From Chamaecyparis obtusa (Eukaryota > Streptophyta > Pinopsida > Cupressales > Cupressaceae), in assembly GCA_027943335.1 (NCBI GenBank), contig BSBK01005147.1:124001-188000 (forward strand): DNA of 64,000 bases, given 5' to 3'. The notes beneath the pieces are model-generated. The model had not been told where the DNA came from, searched no databases, and saw only the letters and a list, made by a program, of their open reading frames with translations. This document shows, one piece after another, positions 44,697 through 56,449 of the stretch. Numbering within the stretch: the first letter of the stretch is position 1; the number at the start of each line of letters is the position of its first letter. The position numbers and the translations under genes were made by a program.

Positions 44697-46159
44697 TCAA
44701 TAGTTTGAGTTGCCTCAAATTCACAGTAAAGTAGATAAAAAACTAAGAGTTGATCTCATCATGACTAAGCAGACAATGAAACCATCAAGCCCCCAATAGA
44801 ATGAGTCTTCATTATACCTAAAGCCAAAATAAGATAGATGTCACTAACAAGAAAGTGTGTCCAACTCATTCAATAATGTTTGTGTTCCTTATTATGAACT
44901 ACACATGAAAAATAAAGGGGGTGCAACAAGAGATGGCATTGAATGGTCTAACAAGTGTGTGTGGCATGCTAGTCAACCCATCGAAGATGAATTGCATGGT
45001 CTAGAAAGTGTGTGTATCATGCTATTCAACTCATCAAAAATGATCTATCCTCAAGGGAAATCCATGTCCAAAGAAGAAGAATTGAAAGATGACCCACACA
45101 TAAGGATGTGTATGTCCTTAAGGGATCAAAAAGATGACCAAGCTTCCTAGATTATCAATAGTCCAAAGAAGGATCAAACAATGAGTAAGCCTCCCAAACT
45201 ATTAATAATCCAAAGAGGGATCAAAAATCAAGGATCAGGCCTCTCGGATTGTCAGTAGTCAAAAGAGAGATCCAAAAGAACAAAGACCAAGCCCCCATGA
45301 ACTATTAGTAGTTTGATAGAGGAAACTAAACTGTCAAACTATGTGTGTGCAAAAGTGAGTGAACTGTATGCCTCCATGTTAAAGTGACTGCAAAAACCTT
45401 AATGAGAGAAATAGCTTTAACAAAAGCATACATGCATCCACGAAGAACATTTCCACTATGAAATACCCCCAAGAGATAACATTTCAATGGAAATACATAC
45501 ATGACAAAAGAGAGAACATGAAGGGATCCACTAACTTTGGGGTCAGTATGATCATATGATAATATGTAATATTATATCAAGTATGAAATGTCATTATTCC
45601 ATAGAGGAAGTAGAACAACAAAAAAATGGAGGGAAATGCACTTAAGAGATACAAAGAAGAGTCTTTTTAGGTCGGCAACATAGAGACCAAAAATAATTGG
45701 TGCTACTATGTTGCCGACATCCAAGTAGACTACACAATGACACATATATGAACAATAGCACATAGACAACATAACATGTAATGACAAATAGAAGAAGAGA
45801 GGTACAAATAGCAGGAGACGCATGACATGTTCTTGTGCCAACTAAGAAATAAAAATCATCTCAAGTGATCTAGACAAAACATATAACAAAGAGCACAACA
45901 CGGGGAAAAAACACAACATGAACACACAAAGACTACCATGCTAGATAATTCCACTTCCAACATGTTGCATGACCTCCCCATCTTGGTTTGAAATATTAGG
46001 GAAAGGTAAGAAACTCATAAGAGGAACAACAACCAACATAGTAGGAACCACTGCAAGATCCGAGCAAGGACTCTGGTGGGAGTCATTGTGCTCTTCACTA
46101 GGATTGAGTGTTAGCTACGTAGAAAGCATATTAGGAAAATCATAATACATATCAATATT
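44697..46159 (-). other. F 3' non-coding region
   Basis: Homologous to 19871-21143 of B ('tcacagtaaagtagat', 'catcaagcccccaa', 'aaataagatagatgtca'). A 97-codon plus-strand frame at 44857-45150 consists of tandemly duplicated sequence without a domain and is not called. Degenerate 58-bp-class repeats around 'tattaatagtccaaagaaggatcaaa' occupy about 45138-45315. Confidence 0.6.
45138..45315. repeat. Degenerate tandem repeats in F 3' region, 3-4 copies
   Basis: Phrases like 'ccaagc..cc....aactattagtag' and 'aaagagggatcaaaa' recur at roughly 55-60-base spacing. A looser version is in B at 20190-20320. Confidence 0.6.
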
Positions 46160-46663
46160 TTAATATTCATTATCACTAACATGTGCATTAGTATCATCAT
46201 CTTGAAGAGTATCTCTCATATCAAAATTAATAGAATCTAAAATATGAACATACTCATTATGTTTATCCATTTGCATATTGTTATTTTGATTAATTTCCTT
46301 CAAAGGTTCAAACACAGGTTGATCGAAGGAAGGAAAAAATTGAGATGAAAAAGAATTTTGAGAAGCAAGAGCATGGGCCTTATCCTTAGCTTGATGGTTC
46401 TTGTGATGATGATGAGCATGTTGGTTACACATGGTTTTATGAGATAAACTTGAAGGATTAGATTCAACAAACATAGGTTCTGAGGAGGGAACAACTATGG
46501 TTTGAGGAATGATAGGAAAATGAATAGGTTGGGTAGGTAAGATAGTTGCATGAGTATCAACCTTAGGAAGGCTAAGCTCAATAATATTTTCTACCTTGTA
46601 TTGTTGATAGGATCGATAAAGATGATCAGGACGGTTAGGCAATTTTTGAGGGAGAGATGACAA
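46160..46663 (-). CDS. F C-terminal region of gag-pro polyprotein (Pro-rich, acidic tail)
   Basis: An open 167-residue segment homologous to 21904-21144 of B. It contains YRSYQQYKVENIIELS, a Pro/Ser-rich part, a His-rich stretch (NQHAHHHHKNHQ) and an acidic end with HILDSINFDMRD and DDDTNAHVSDNEY. No enzymatic motif is visible. It is followed by non-coding sequence, not RT. It is in a different frame from the protease-like segment, so it was probably reached by read-through of an original longer polyprotein now shifted. Function unknown. Confidence 0.55.
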   Translation of the reverse strand: MSSLPQKLPNRPDHLYRSYQQYKVENIIELSLPKVDTHATILPTQPIHFPIIPQTIVVPSSEPMFVESNPSSLSHKTMCNQHAHHHHKNHQAKDKAHALASQNSFSSQFFPSFDQPVFEPLKEINQNNNMQMDKHNEYVHILDSINFDMRDTLQDDDTNAHVSDNEY

Positions 46664-46824
46664 AAGAAATCTATCTCAACACAATCTCAAGGACATGATG
46701 GTTTATAAAGAGAATGATTAATGGTGATAAATTATCCTTTATGATGAAATTATATGTACATATGAATAGGTGAGGCTACAACTTGCATGGAAGAGAGCCA
46801 CACAAAACCAAGCTTAACTTGAAA

Positions 46825-47196
46825 TTAATCAGAAGTAGGAATGACAAAAAAGGTAGTATGAAAAACCTTACCAGAAAGGGTCATAGGAAGATTGATAGAA
46901 GCTTGGGGATGATAGAGAAAAATATTACAAGTTTGAATCCAAACACTATAGGTATCATAGGTATCCTTATGAAATCCTTTATTAAAATGATGTTCTTCGG
47001 TGATAACATTCAAGAAGGAAGATGGATCAATCAAAACACCATGATAAGGGATATGAGCAACCCTAGTAGTAATGTAAAGAGAACCATTAGATGCTTTAAA
47101 CATATTGGAATGATAAAAGGTGATAGGAGGTGAAGATTTAGGTTTGTGTGAAGGTAAAATAGAAGGTTGAGGTTGAGACTCAACATAATTAACCAC
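46825..47196 (-). pseudogene. F retropepsin-like domain with IDPSS active-site region
   Basis: A 123-residue open segment: linker, then YITTRVAHIPYHGVLIDPSS, FLNVITEEH, and a C-terminal part with LSGKVFHTTFFVIPTSD. Spacing and flanking residues match plant Gypsy retropepsins, but the DGG/DTG triad is D-P-S. B has D-P-T at the same place. The catalytic Asp is present while the following Gly-containing loop is not, so activity is doubtful. Confidence 0.65.
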
Positions 47197-47199
47197 ATT

Positions 47200-49158
47200 A
47201 TTAGCTTCTTCTAACTTGTCATCATAACTAATGTTAGTAACAAGAGAAGAAGGTTGATTAATGACATTTTTTTAATGTGAAGGTAAAGGGTTGGTGTAAA
47301 TTTGCAAATTATGATTAGGAGGTGCTATAGATTTATTCATACTATTAACCTCAACATAAATAGATATAGCATTGGAATTAATAAGATCTTGAATAGCATT
47401 CTTCAAATCATAACACTTTTGAGTATCATGACTAGGTTGACAATGGTATTGACTTTAAAAAATTTCATCAAATGACTTAGGCATTATTTTTCTAGTGTCA
47501 ATAGGATGGATACGAGGAAGTTTAAGAATGTTAGAATTAATCAACTTCATCATCACCATAGGTAAAGGTTTAGATAAAGGAGTGTACTTATGATTAGGAT
47601 GGTACACAGAAGAAAAAGTAGTCATACCTTTAGATGTAGTAGCCACTTGATCATCAACTATGTTGGTTGACTTGTGAATCTTGATGTAGTTGTTAGTCTT
47701 AGAGAATTTTTTTTGGTGAATGAAGGTGTCACTCTTATCAACAATAATAGGAGCCATTGGATTAGAGCTCTCAAGTTGGCTCACTTGTAATTGATAATCG
47801 TGAAGCATTGTGCAAAGGTGTGAAAAGGAAGTATACTTAGTAAGGCGGATCTTATATCTAATGCCTTTTTTCAGATTATAAATAAAAATAAGTTGAATAT
47901 CATGATCAGGCACATGATAAGAAATTTGAGCATACAAGTGTTTGAATATACCAATAAATTCACTAATTTTTTCTTTAACATTTTGCTTACAATGCATTAA
48001 ATTGGTCAAAGAAATTTGAGGACCAATATTATTTTGAAATTGTTGAATGAAAGCATTAGCGAGCATTTGAAATGAATTAATAGAATAAGGAGGTAGAGAG
48101 AAATACCATTGCAAATCTTTATCTCTAAAAGTATGCATGAAAAACTTATACATGAGCCTATAGACGTGAGAAAAATCACTACATATAGTTTGTAAATTCC
48201 TAACATTAATCATAGGATCACCCTTACCATTATAAGTCTCAAGATGAGGTATCTCAATATGTTGTGGGATAAAAGCACAAAGGATATCTAAGGAAAGGGG
48301 ATTAGAAATGTCATGTGTAGGGATGTTATACTTATATTGAGTTATTTGAGCTACTTGTTTTTAAAAAGTGGTGATGGTTTGAACCAAGCTACTAATGGTA
48401 GGATTAGAAGATGGAATAGTAGGCATAGACATATTGGATGTACTAGAAAATTTATATGAGGTGGAATGAAAATGTAAGGATGTTGGTGGAGGATTAGAAG
48501 GAGCGGGAAGAGGATTGGAATATGTAAAAGGAATGAAATTGTATGAAGGAAATGAAGAGGGTAAGTAGGCAGGAGGAACACTTGAAGGAAGTGGAGGGTT
48601 AATAATACCAACACTTAGAAGATTAGAGACTTATGTATAAGTTGTCATGAGAGGTGGTTCATAGGTAGGAATGTTAGGAATATTAGTGTAAATAGGAATA
48701 GATGATTCAATGGTTCTGGAAGGAGGAATGCATCCTCAATGTTGAGCACATTATATCAAAGGCTTAGCATGAGTGTTAATAAGGTGTGATATACCATGCA
48801 AAATGGAGATGTTATTATCGTCATGAGTGATAAGCTTCTTAATAGCCTCAATAGCAGTAACAATATCAAGATTTGGGTTCTCTTGCAAAAGCCAATTTTT
48901 TAGTTTATCAAACTCATGAGAGAGCTTATCAACTTGGGAAGGAGGAAATCTTAAGACTTCATCTTCATCATGGGAAGAGTGAGAATAATTATGCTCCATG
49001 ATAGGATTGGGATTGCGAGGGAAAATATTAGTATCATCATGGGTCCTAGGAAGAAAAGAGGAATCATGATCAAAAGATCCCATGAGTCTACGAATTCTCC
49101 CAACGGGAATGTGAGAGGTTGGAATTATTGTAATAAATCTCATAAAAGAGGAGATCAC
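47200..49158 (-). pseudogene. F gag (Retrotrans_gag type)
   Basis: N-terminal segment 49158-48751 has RIRRLMGSFDHD and a helix-rich part (VDKLSHEFDKLKNWLLQEN). The middle (48614-48351 region) is Pro/Ser-rich and broken. The core 48213-47455 (252 codons open) shows VRNLQTICSDF, DLQWYFSLPPYSINSFQ and ANAFIQQF, a classical capsid-like gag pattern, then CKQNVKEKISEFIGIFKHL. After its stop, a YHCQPSHDTQKCYDLK knuckle-like segment appears near 47440-47390. It is the shell protein of the element, disabled by several stops and shifts, and clearly the closest relative of the B gag. Confidence 0.85.
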
Positions 49159-49281
49159 AAAAGGAAACTCTAATGAGATCTATCCACACAATTATCAATG
49201 TAATAAAGAACATAAACAGAAAGATCTAACCACACAAATATAGCTAAATATAACTCCAAAATCAATAAGAAAAGGGGGAAT

Positions 49282-49296
49282 GTGTTGGGTTCACCA
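49282..49296 (-). repeat. Second primer-site-like copy in F leader
   Basis: GTGTTGGGTTCACCA followed by AAAAT repeats the true site (GCGTCGGGTTCACCA, AAAAT) 84 bases further inside. Compare B at 24380-24415. Confidence 0.65.
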
Positions 49297-49362
49297 AAAT
49301 AAGGTAAACAACAAATGCAAAAATGGAGATCAAGGGATCTAACTTCTAAATAAAAAAGCGGA

Positions 49363-49380
49363 GATGCGTCGGGTTCACCA
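49363..49380 (-). promoter_or_regulatory. Primer-binding site of F
   Basis: TGGTGAACCCGACGCATC on the minus strand, three bases after the LTR end at 49384. The cognate tRNA is not identified. Confidence 0.7.
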
Positions 49381-49383
49381 AAA

Positions 49384-50897
49384 TGTTTAGGTGTGAAATG
49401 GATAATAATGAATCTAAAAATATAAACTATGTGAGATGAGTTCATTAATTAACCATTCCAACACTAAACATTCAAAATATAAGAGAAAGAGGGGCTTCCA
49501 AACATAACTCTCAATATAACCCAAGTTAGATTAGAAAAACCCAAGAAGATGAAGGGATGCCAATGCTAAACCCAAATTATATCAAGGAAGTGCACAAGAA
49601 AGTCCTCTTTCATGCAATGTAGGATTTGATTAAAGATGTGTAAATGCAAATGTGAAATTGAACCAATTGATTTAATGAGAAGAGGAAGATAGCTCTAGAT
49701 TCTAAGTGTATGAAATCAACTCAATTAAGATATAAAAATAGGTCTAGACTAAGAATTAAAATGAATGATAGAGTACTTACCTTAAAATGTGTAGAGGAAT
49801 ATGCCTTTTTTCTCTAAAAACTATATATCGGAACCTATGATAGAACTTCCGACTACGGATTTGCGATCACAATAGAAAACCTAGAAAATGTTATTTTTCT
49901 TAGACCTCCAAGAACAGGTCGACTTGGTGCAACATGTTCTGGACACTTTTCCACAAAGTCACCGTGTTCCTAGGACATTGTAGAAAAGTTAACCTAACTT
50001 ATTCAGAAATGTCTCATAAAGTAGTTTCCAGATTTGTGGTTGTAATTTTGATATCCTACTCTTGCACATAGAAAAGCTTGTTTTGGGGTTTGGGTGGATC
50101 GGGACTTGCCTTGGTCAAGCCCTAGATTGAGGAATCAACCTTGAAATTGAAAATTAAATATGTAAAGGAAACAATACAAATGTAAATATTCACCTTTCTT
50201 GTAGAAACCCTTGTTAATAAGGATTTTTTAATGCTTGTATGTTGTAGATGTTGAATTTGTAATGACGGATGTAGGAAATCTCCACAAATGAAATGGATCT
50301 ACCAAAACCACATTAGGGAGACATGGATGTAAATGTGCATCAATGAATAATATGATGAATGCCTCAATGTGAATCTCCTTCGTTGATGGCCAACAAAATG
50401 CTAGATCTCGAAGAGGAAATGCTCACAAAGAAGCCTTGAATCTTGAATGCTTGAACTTGCTTTGTTTGATTGTTGGATCTCTAATGGATATCAAATGGAT
50501 GAACTAGATGTCAATATGAAGTTTATGGATTCTAAAATGAGGTACCTAGGATTCCTTTTATACTTGTTTTTAGGCGGGAAAATAAAGCAAGCCAATGAGG
50601 TCACTCGATTTTATAATTTAATTCCTTGAGACAGCACTGGCCCCAGGATTTAAAATCCCTAGGGAATAGGTCGACATATTATTCCAAAATAGGTCAACTT
50701 GGTTGACATGTTCTAGGGTTGGCCCACAGGGAGCCATCCCTAAGGTCTCAGAGATTGTACAACTGAAAATGAAAGATATGGGATAGAATAGGAGAAAAGG
50801 GAGATCGAGCATGAATACATCCATAGTTCATAAAGTCGGTAAAGGATGGGAGCTAAAAGGTCTTAAATAATAAGTGTGTCCATGTTAAAATGGTATA
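49384..50897 (-). repeat. 5' LTR of F
   Basis: 1,514 bp. TATA-like AGTATAAAAGG on the minus strand at 50564-50554, identical to the B LTR box. Outer end followed by GTATG. Confidence 0.93.
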
Positions 50898-50902
50898 GTA
50901 TG

Positions 50903-53399
50903 CAAGCTACAAAATACCAACCATAATGTTTTTGTTCTAAACAAGCATTAGGAACATTTTTAGTGACCCTAATTTTGTCTAATTGTAAAGTTTTGAGATA
51001 GTGTTTTTTAGGTGATTTCATTGCATGAATACAATAAATGCATTGTAGAATCTATTAGATGTGTCACAAGAATTAGCAATTGTGATATTTTACAGGAGAT
51101 TGCATAGTTGAATATAGAAAATGCAAAGAAAGAACTAGCAAATGAATATGAGTAATTATGTACTAGGCAGATAAATCAATAAGAAATTGCATTGCAATAA
51201 AATCAGATGCATTGCAAGAAATATAAAATGCATAGTAGAATGTCTCAAACATGTATCAAAAAATTACAATTGCACCACAAAAAGTTTCAGTTGCATTTTT
51301 ATGTCAGTGAATGTCTCATTATCAATTCGATTTTGCAAATATGAAGAATACACATAAAACAATATGGTCTTTTGACAAATTTTAGATTGTTGTGCTTTGT
51401 GTATGTTCAAGGAATTTTTAAAGCCCCAAGTTTTCCTATGGTCTAACCACAAACAAAAACATGAAGAAAAATCTTAGCCCAATGATAAAGCTTCATTACA
51501 ATATCTCATCCCATAGCTTGGAATCTCTGTCAGCTCAAACAACCTTGTCACACCCTAGGGTGTGCCCATTTTTGTCTTTTGCTAGAGTTTGATCAAAGAA
51601 GATTTCTCCTATATTGAGTCAACCTCCTGGGAGCCTTATGGTGAGTATCTTGGGGGAATATTCTTCCCTCCCCTTGCACTAAAAATATTGCAATGTTTAG
51701 ATAAAAGAGGGTACCCTCTAAAATAAAGTGTCTAGTAATATTCGGTGGCACTCAACATAATGGGATTCAAGGGTGAGACACTTAAATATTTAATCATCCA
51801 TGCAAGTTCCTTAGATACATTTTCTCATCCTTGACTATCACTAACACACCAAGCCTGAGGTAGCTCGAGTATGGGACTAGGGTTTGTCCAGAGTCTTGTT
51901 TATATAGTGGCCCGAGGGAGTTACTGCTTTAAGGTCATTCCTTAAGGTGATGAAATCCCCAAGAAAGAATCTCTAATGAAAATGAAAAATGGGGTTCTAA
52001 ATATAGATTGTACAAGTGCACCAGTCACACTAGACAAATTGATCAATTATAAACCCAAGTTAAAGTGCAATGTAATCTACTTGCATACAAAAATAAAATA
52101 AAGGATTAATTTTAAGCACCAAATGAATCATGATTTATGCTATTGCAAACAAAAAAGCTTGAATTTCTCTATGCCACACACTGAAAATAAAAAATCAGCA
52201 ACAAAAAAAATTGTTACCATATTTTTACTCATTCTTAGATTGGGGACCTAATTACTAAGTGAGACTACTATGCCCTAGTTTGTGTTATTAGGTGATCTTC
52301 TTTAAGTTTGTGTTCATTTCATGGCAAAGTACATGAAAATGGAAGGAAATGAACTGCATCTAAAGGTACACATGCATGTATGTATATTGTACAAAAGGGA
52401 AAGAACTAGAAGGAGAAACATCTATCTGAGCTCACATAGGATGTGAGCATAGCAATTACCATAATTGAATGAATGAGTATACATATACATAAATGAAATA
52501 ATTCAATACTGGGGTACCAGACATTGCCTGGTATTGGTGTTCGGATCCGGTCCTGTCCAGAGAGCTCCTAAGATCCAGAACCTGCAAGAAGTGAAGAAGG
52601 GATATGGGTTAGATCCAATGGATCTATGCAATGGTTGGTATCACAATATCTATAGAATGCATATGCCACTCAGCCATGCACCTCTAACAAAGGTTGTGCT
52701 CAAGGCATGTGCATAAGGCTCCAAAGAACAAAAAGAGGTACCATATTTTCACTGACGTGTTTGTTTCATGTGCAGATACAAGAGGAGCTGATCCAACATA
52801 AATTCAACGAATGATCTGGGCCTTGATGCGGATCATGACATAAAAGCCTCAAGTTTTCTATCAATGATCGCATCAAGGGCCAAGAGCACACATTGTACAA
52901 AAGCAAGTACATCTAGATGAAGTAGCATCAATGAGGATCAATGAAGCATGGTCAAACACTAGCAAAGGAGAGCTTGCAAGGTGCATCAAATCAATATCAA
53001 AGCAGAGAAATAGATACTCAACTCTGCACAATATCATTCTCAGATGGCATGAAATATATTCAAAACAGAACACTGGCACTTTCAAGGGGGTACATCATAG
53101 TATGAACACATGTAGATCTGCATCATAGAGAAAAATACAAGAGGGTTTTTAGTGGATAAAACAACAGTGTACCATGAGGATAAGCATACAATATAAAATT
53201 TAGATACAACACAAGATGGAATGTCATAGGAGCACGGTGCACACTGGCACAAAGTTAACATTGAATCAATGATGCTTAATCAGTTGTTGGCCCCAATTTG
53301 ATAGTGATATGATGCCAAGCTAGAGCATGGCATGGCACAATAACCCAAATAAGGAACAAGTGTGCACTACAATGTCATCTAAGTTCATGGCTCGAAGCC
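50903..53399. other. Unassigned intergenic sequence
   Basis: No domain, LTR pair or RNA gene seen. Short ORFs at 51264-51452, 52534-52716 and 52873-53128 have no support. Confidence 0.4.
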
Positions 53400-55750
53400 A
53401 CATATAAACACAAGAACCAGCATAAATGGTGAGTGAAAGAGATATGCCCTAGCTTTGGGCCCACTGGTTGTGTCAAGAAAGCATCAAGATTGAGGGACAA
53501 TACTGACAGTTGCAGTGGCTTTGCTAAGAGATTCAGGCATCAATCACCTACAGATTGGAGGCCCTGTAGAGGTTCATGAAACAAAAAATACATGGAATGA
53601 GAGAGCATGCATACCAGGTCAAGCTCACGGTTTCTTTTTTAGCATAATCAACTGAAAAGTCACATTATGGAACTAGTAAGGTGGTATTTTATCTGAGCTT
53701 GAACCAATCAATGGAGCATCGTATATGAGGCAATAATCAATATCATCAAATGAGCACGAAGCTAGCATGAGCTATAGTGGACTTACAACAACTCAAGGGC
53801 CTAAAAATAGTGAGCATAAGATGTCATAACAACAATGCCCTAACAGTGCTCACATGCTACGACATAACAAACCTCTCAATAATAGTGACATGATATATTA
53901 AGTGCATGGATGCCATATACTCATAGGCTCTACAAGAGATGAATGCCAGTGAACATAAAATAGAAGGAGGCTCATGGGGTTTTGAATTAGTAGCATCGCA
54001 CCCTTGTTCATGGGTCTTTCTAGTAGTATGATGTATTAGACATCAATGAATTAATTGCAAATAAAGAGCAGGGAATATCGGTAACAAATACATATATATA
54101 ATGCCATTCAGTAAGCAAGGAACAGTCATGGTATCGAAAGAGCATTAACAACGATGCCATGATTATGCATCAATCGGGCTATACATGAAGAAGAGCAATG
54201 ATGCCATGACGATGTGTATATTGAGTCCATGGTTAAGCTCAAGCAATGAGAACATGAAGAAACAAATAATCAAAAGATAGGGCACAGTCAATATGCACTG
54301 CATGATGCCACGTAATGTTAAAACACAACAATGAACATCTAAACATGGTGCCCTAGCCCACGGGCCATGCATCAAAAGTGAAATAGAGGACATGCTGTGG
54401 AGGGGTTTCACCACATTCAACCATGAGCTAAAATACACATTTCCATGGCTCATGAGACATGAGGAGTAAAACAACAGGCATCTCGATAATAGCAGCACCC
54501 AAAACATTGCCAGTGATGCCAAAATCAACAGGCATGACAGTGTATATTGAAACATGCATGTCGATAACCCTCAAGAAAACTGTGCCCTCATTTTCAAGTA
54601 CAGGGGGAAATAACAAAGCCATAACAAGTGATAGCAACATGACATCAATGCTTAGCTACACTAGCAAGCTCGGCCCCAAAGAACATCAACATGGAACCCG
54701 ATATGAGTCGTGCCCTAGCCGAAGATCATTGGGCATTCATGCCTTTAAAATACCATATGCAATAGCAAGGCATTAAGGAAGGGAAATGTATTGATATAGT
54801 ATCCTCGACCTCAGTCGAGTTGTTTCATACTCACTAGCATTCAACAGTGATATCATGCTATAGCTCTCAACCTTAATCGAATGCCAGTGAGTATGAAATA
54901 CCGGTGCCCTCATATTTAAACATAAACAATATCATGAATAGTGAAATAATATCAAATGCAGAGCATCATGCCAAGGAAATCAAATACACTACTGGTTTCA
55001 CATAAACTGCGCCCTATTTGAAATGATTGCAATCAATAACAATGGGTCTTTTCTATAGGTGTTGTATTCATTAGATTGAATACACACTCACAGACATGAA
55101 TGGTAGAGCATGATCAAAACCAGTAGATAATGAACATTGACACAATAGTGCCATCATCAATAATAAAGAATCAACAATGAGCGGTGAATCAAGTAGCACG
55201 AGGATGCCCTGTTTCAAGTTCTCGGGCCCTCATAAGTTCAACAATGAACTTTCAACATAATGCAAGGTACAGAGATGGTGCCCTATTTTGCAGAGATAAA
55301 TATATGAGCACAATACCCTCAAATTCCAGAGAAGTATATATAACATGGTGGATACAATAGCATCTGCAATGTGAATCGAATTACAACAGGATAAACCAGT
55401 GTGTCCTCAAAATATAGTTAAACAAATGCAAGGTTTGTAATAAGAATGCCTTGAAGGATGCAGAGGGATGAATCAATGGAGCCAAATACATTGCCATTAA
55501 AATACAGATATGGTGCCCTCGAAAGTGCAATAAACCTCAATTCACTGCTATACAAAATACAGAATGCCAGTGTTCTAAATCAAATGCATAGTCAACAGGA
55601 AACAAAATACAAAGAATGGGGTAAAAATCAAAATGCCTACTTCCATATGATGCCATGAGGAAAGAAAGATAGATGTTTCCAATCTAGAGTTCAGTCGACT
55701 ATTAGTGAAGATGGAAAGATGCCAGGTGCCAAAAGGGAAAGTCCACAATG
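53400..55750. repeat. Region with recurrent TGCCCT words
   Basis: 'gtgccctc/gtgccctag' and 'gatgcc' words recur irregularly every 50-150 bases, with no ORF. The texture resembles the 3' non-coding region of E (26690-28170), where TGCCCC words recur. No exact unit could be defined. Confidence 0.4.
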
Positions 55751-55794
55751 CCAGCAGCAGGGGGTTTTTTTTTACATTCCATTCTTAATTAATA

Positions 55795-56030
55795 TTTTCT
55801 CCCCATTTTTTGGGTTGAGGTTATTAATTACTTGGTGCCCTTTTATTTTATGGATTTTGTTGTAAGTGTAGACATTTTGGATATCCTCCCCATTTTGGGT
55901 TGAGGGTTTTTTCAAAATACATCTTAAGTCCATGTCTTGTTATTGAGGCACAAGTGGATTCTTTTAATTGTAATTATTTTAAAATGTGTTTCCCTATTTT
56001 TGGGTTGAGGCCATTTTAAAATATCTTTAG
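55795..56030. repeat. Three spaced copies of a CCCCATTTTTTGGGTTGAGG word
   Basis: Copies at about 55800, 55888 and 55990, spaced about 90-100 bases, the last less exact (CCCTATTTTTGGGTTGAGG). The following sequence to about 56450 ends in GCAATAAAAATTG, which looks like an LTR polyadenylation region, but no partner LTR was found. Confidence 0.5.
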
Positions 56031-56449
56031 GTCCATTTTTTGTGTCATAGTGGGATAGGTCTTTAATGTTAAGTCATGACTCATTCTTTATTGTAAGATA
56101 TCGACAAGTGGTGTTTTTATAAACCATTGTCAGAATATCATTTATAGGCATGACTTAGTGGATAGAGCGGTCTTTTTTTTACTATCTTTTTTTAGGTCCC
56201 ACTTTCCTTGCCCCCTAGGAATCTGGGAATCTGACATTCAAATTATGATGCAACCTCATTGATTCTTGGGAGGTAGTGGAGTTTGAATGCAGATTCCTAG
56301 CTTTTAGTTTATATACCTCTCACTTTTGGTGATGGAGGTTAGCTCTTCATTTCTTTCTCTTTGATAGGAGTGTTGTAGCTCTGAGAGACACAACTGTACT
56401 TAGTTTCTTTTCAGCAATAAAAATTGATCCTTCTTGTTCTCCTATAATT

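Larger units (their letters stand above)
43151..50897 (-). mobile_element. Element F: complete gag-pro-only LTR retrotransposon, relative of B
   Basis: LTRs 43151-44680 and 49384-50897 are direct repeats of 1,530 and 1,514 bp. The outer flanks are identical GTATG (43146-43150 and 50898-50902). The element reads on the minus strand: primer-binding site 49363-49380, gag 49158-47200, protease-like 47196-46825, C-terminal region 46663-46160, polypurine tract 44681-44696. The internal region is only 4.7 kb, with no RT, RNase H or integrase. Gene order, polypurine tract, TATA box and the duplicated primer-like site are all shared with B. Confidence 0.95.

Noticed and set aside
44857..45150. 97-codon plus-strand ORF in F
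   Set aside because: Made of duplicated non-coding sequence antisense to the element, without domain or conservation in B as a frame.
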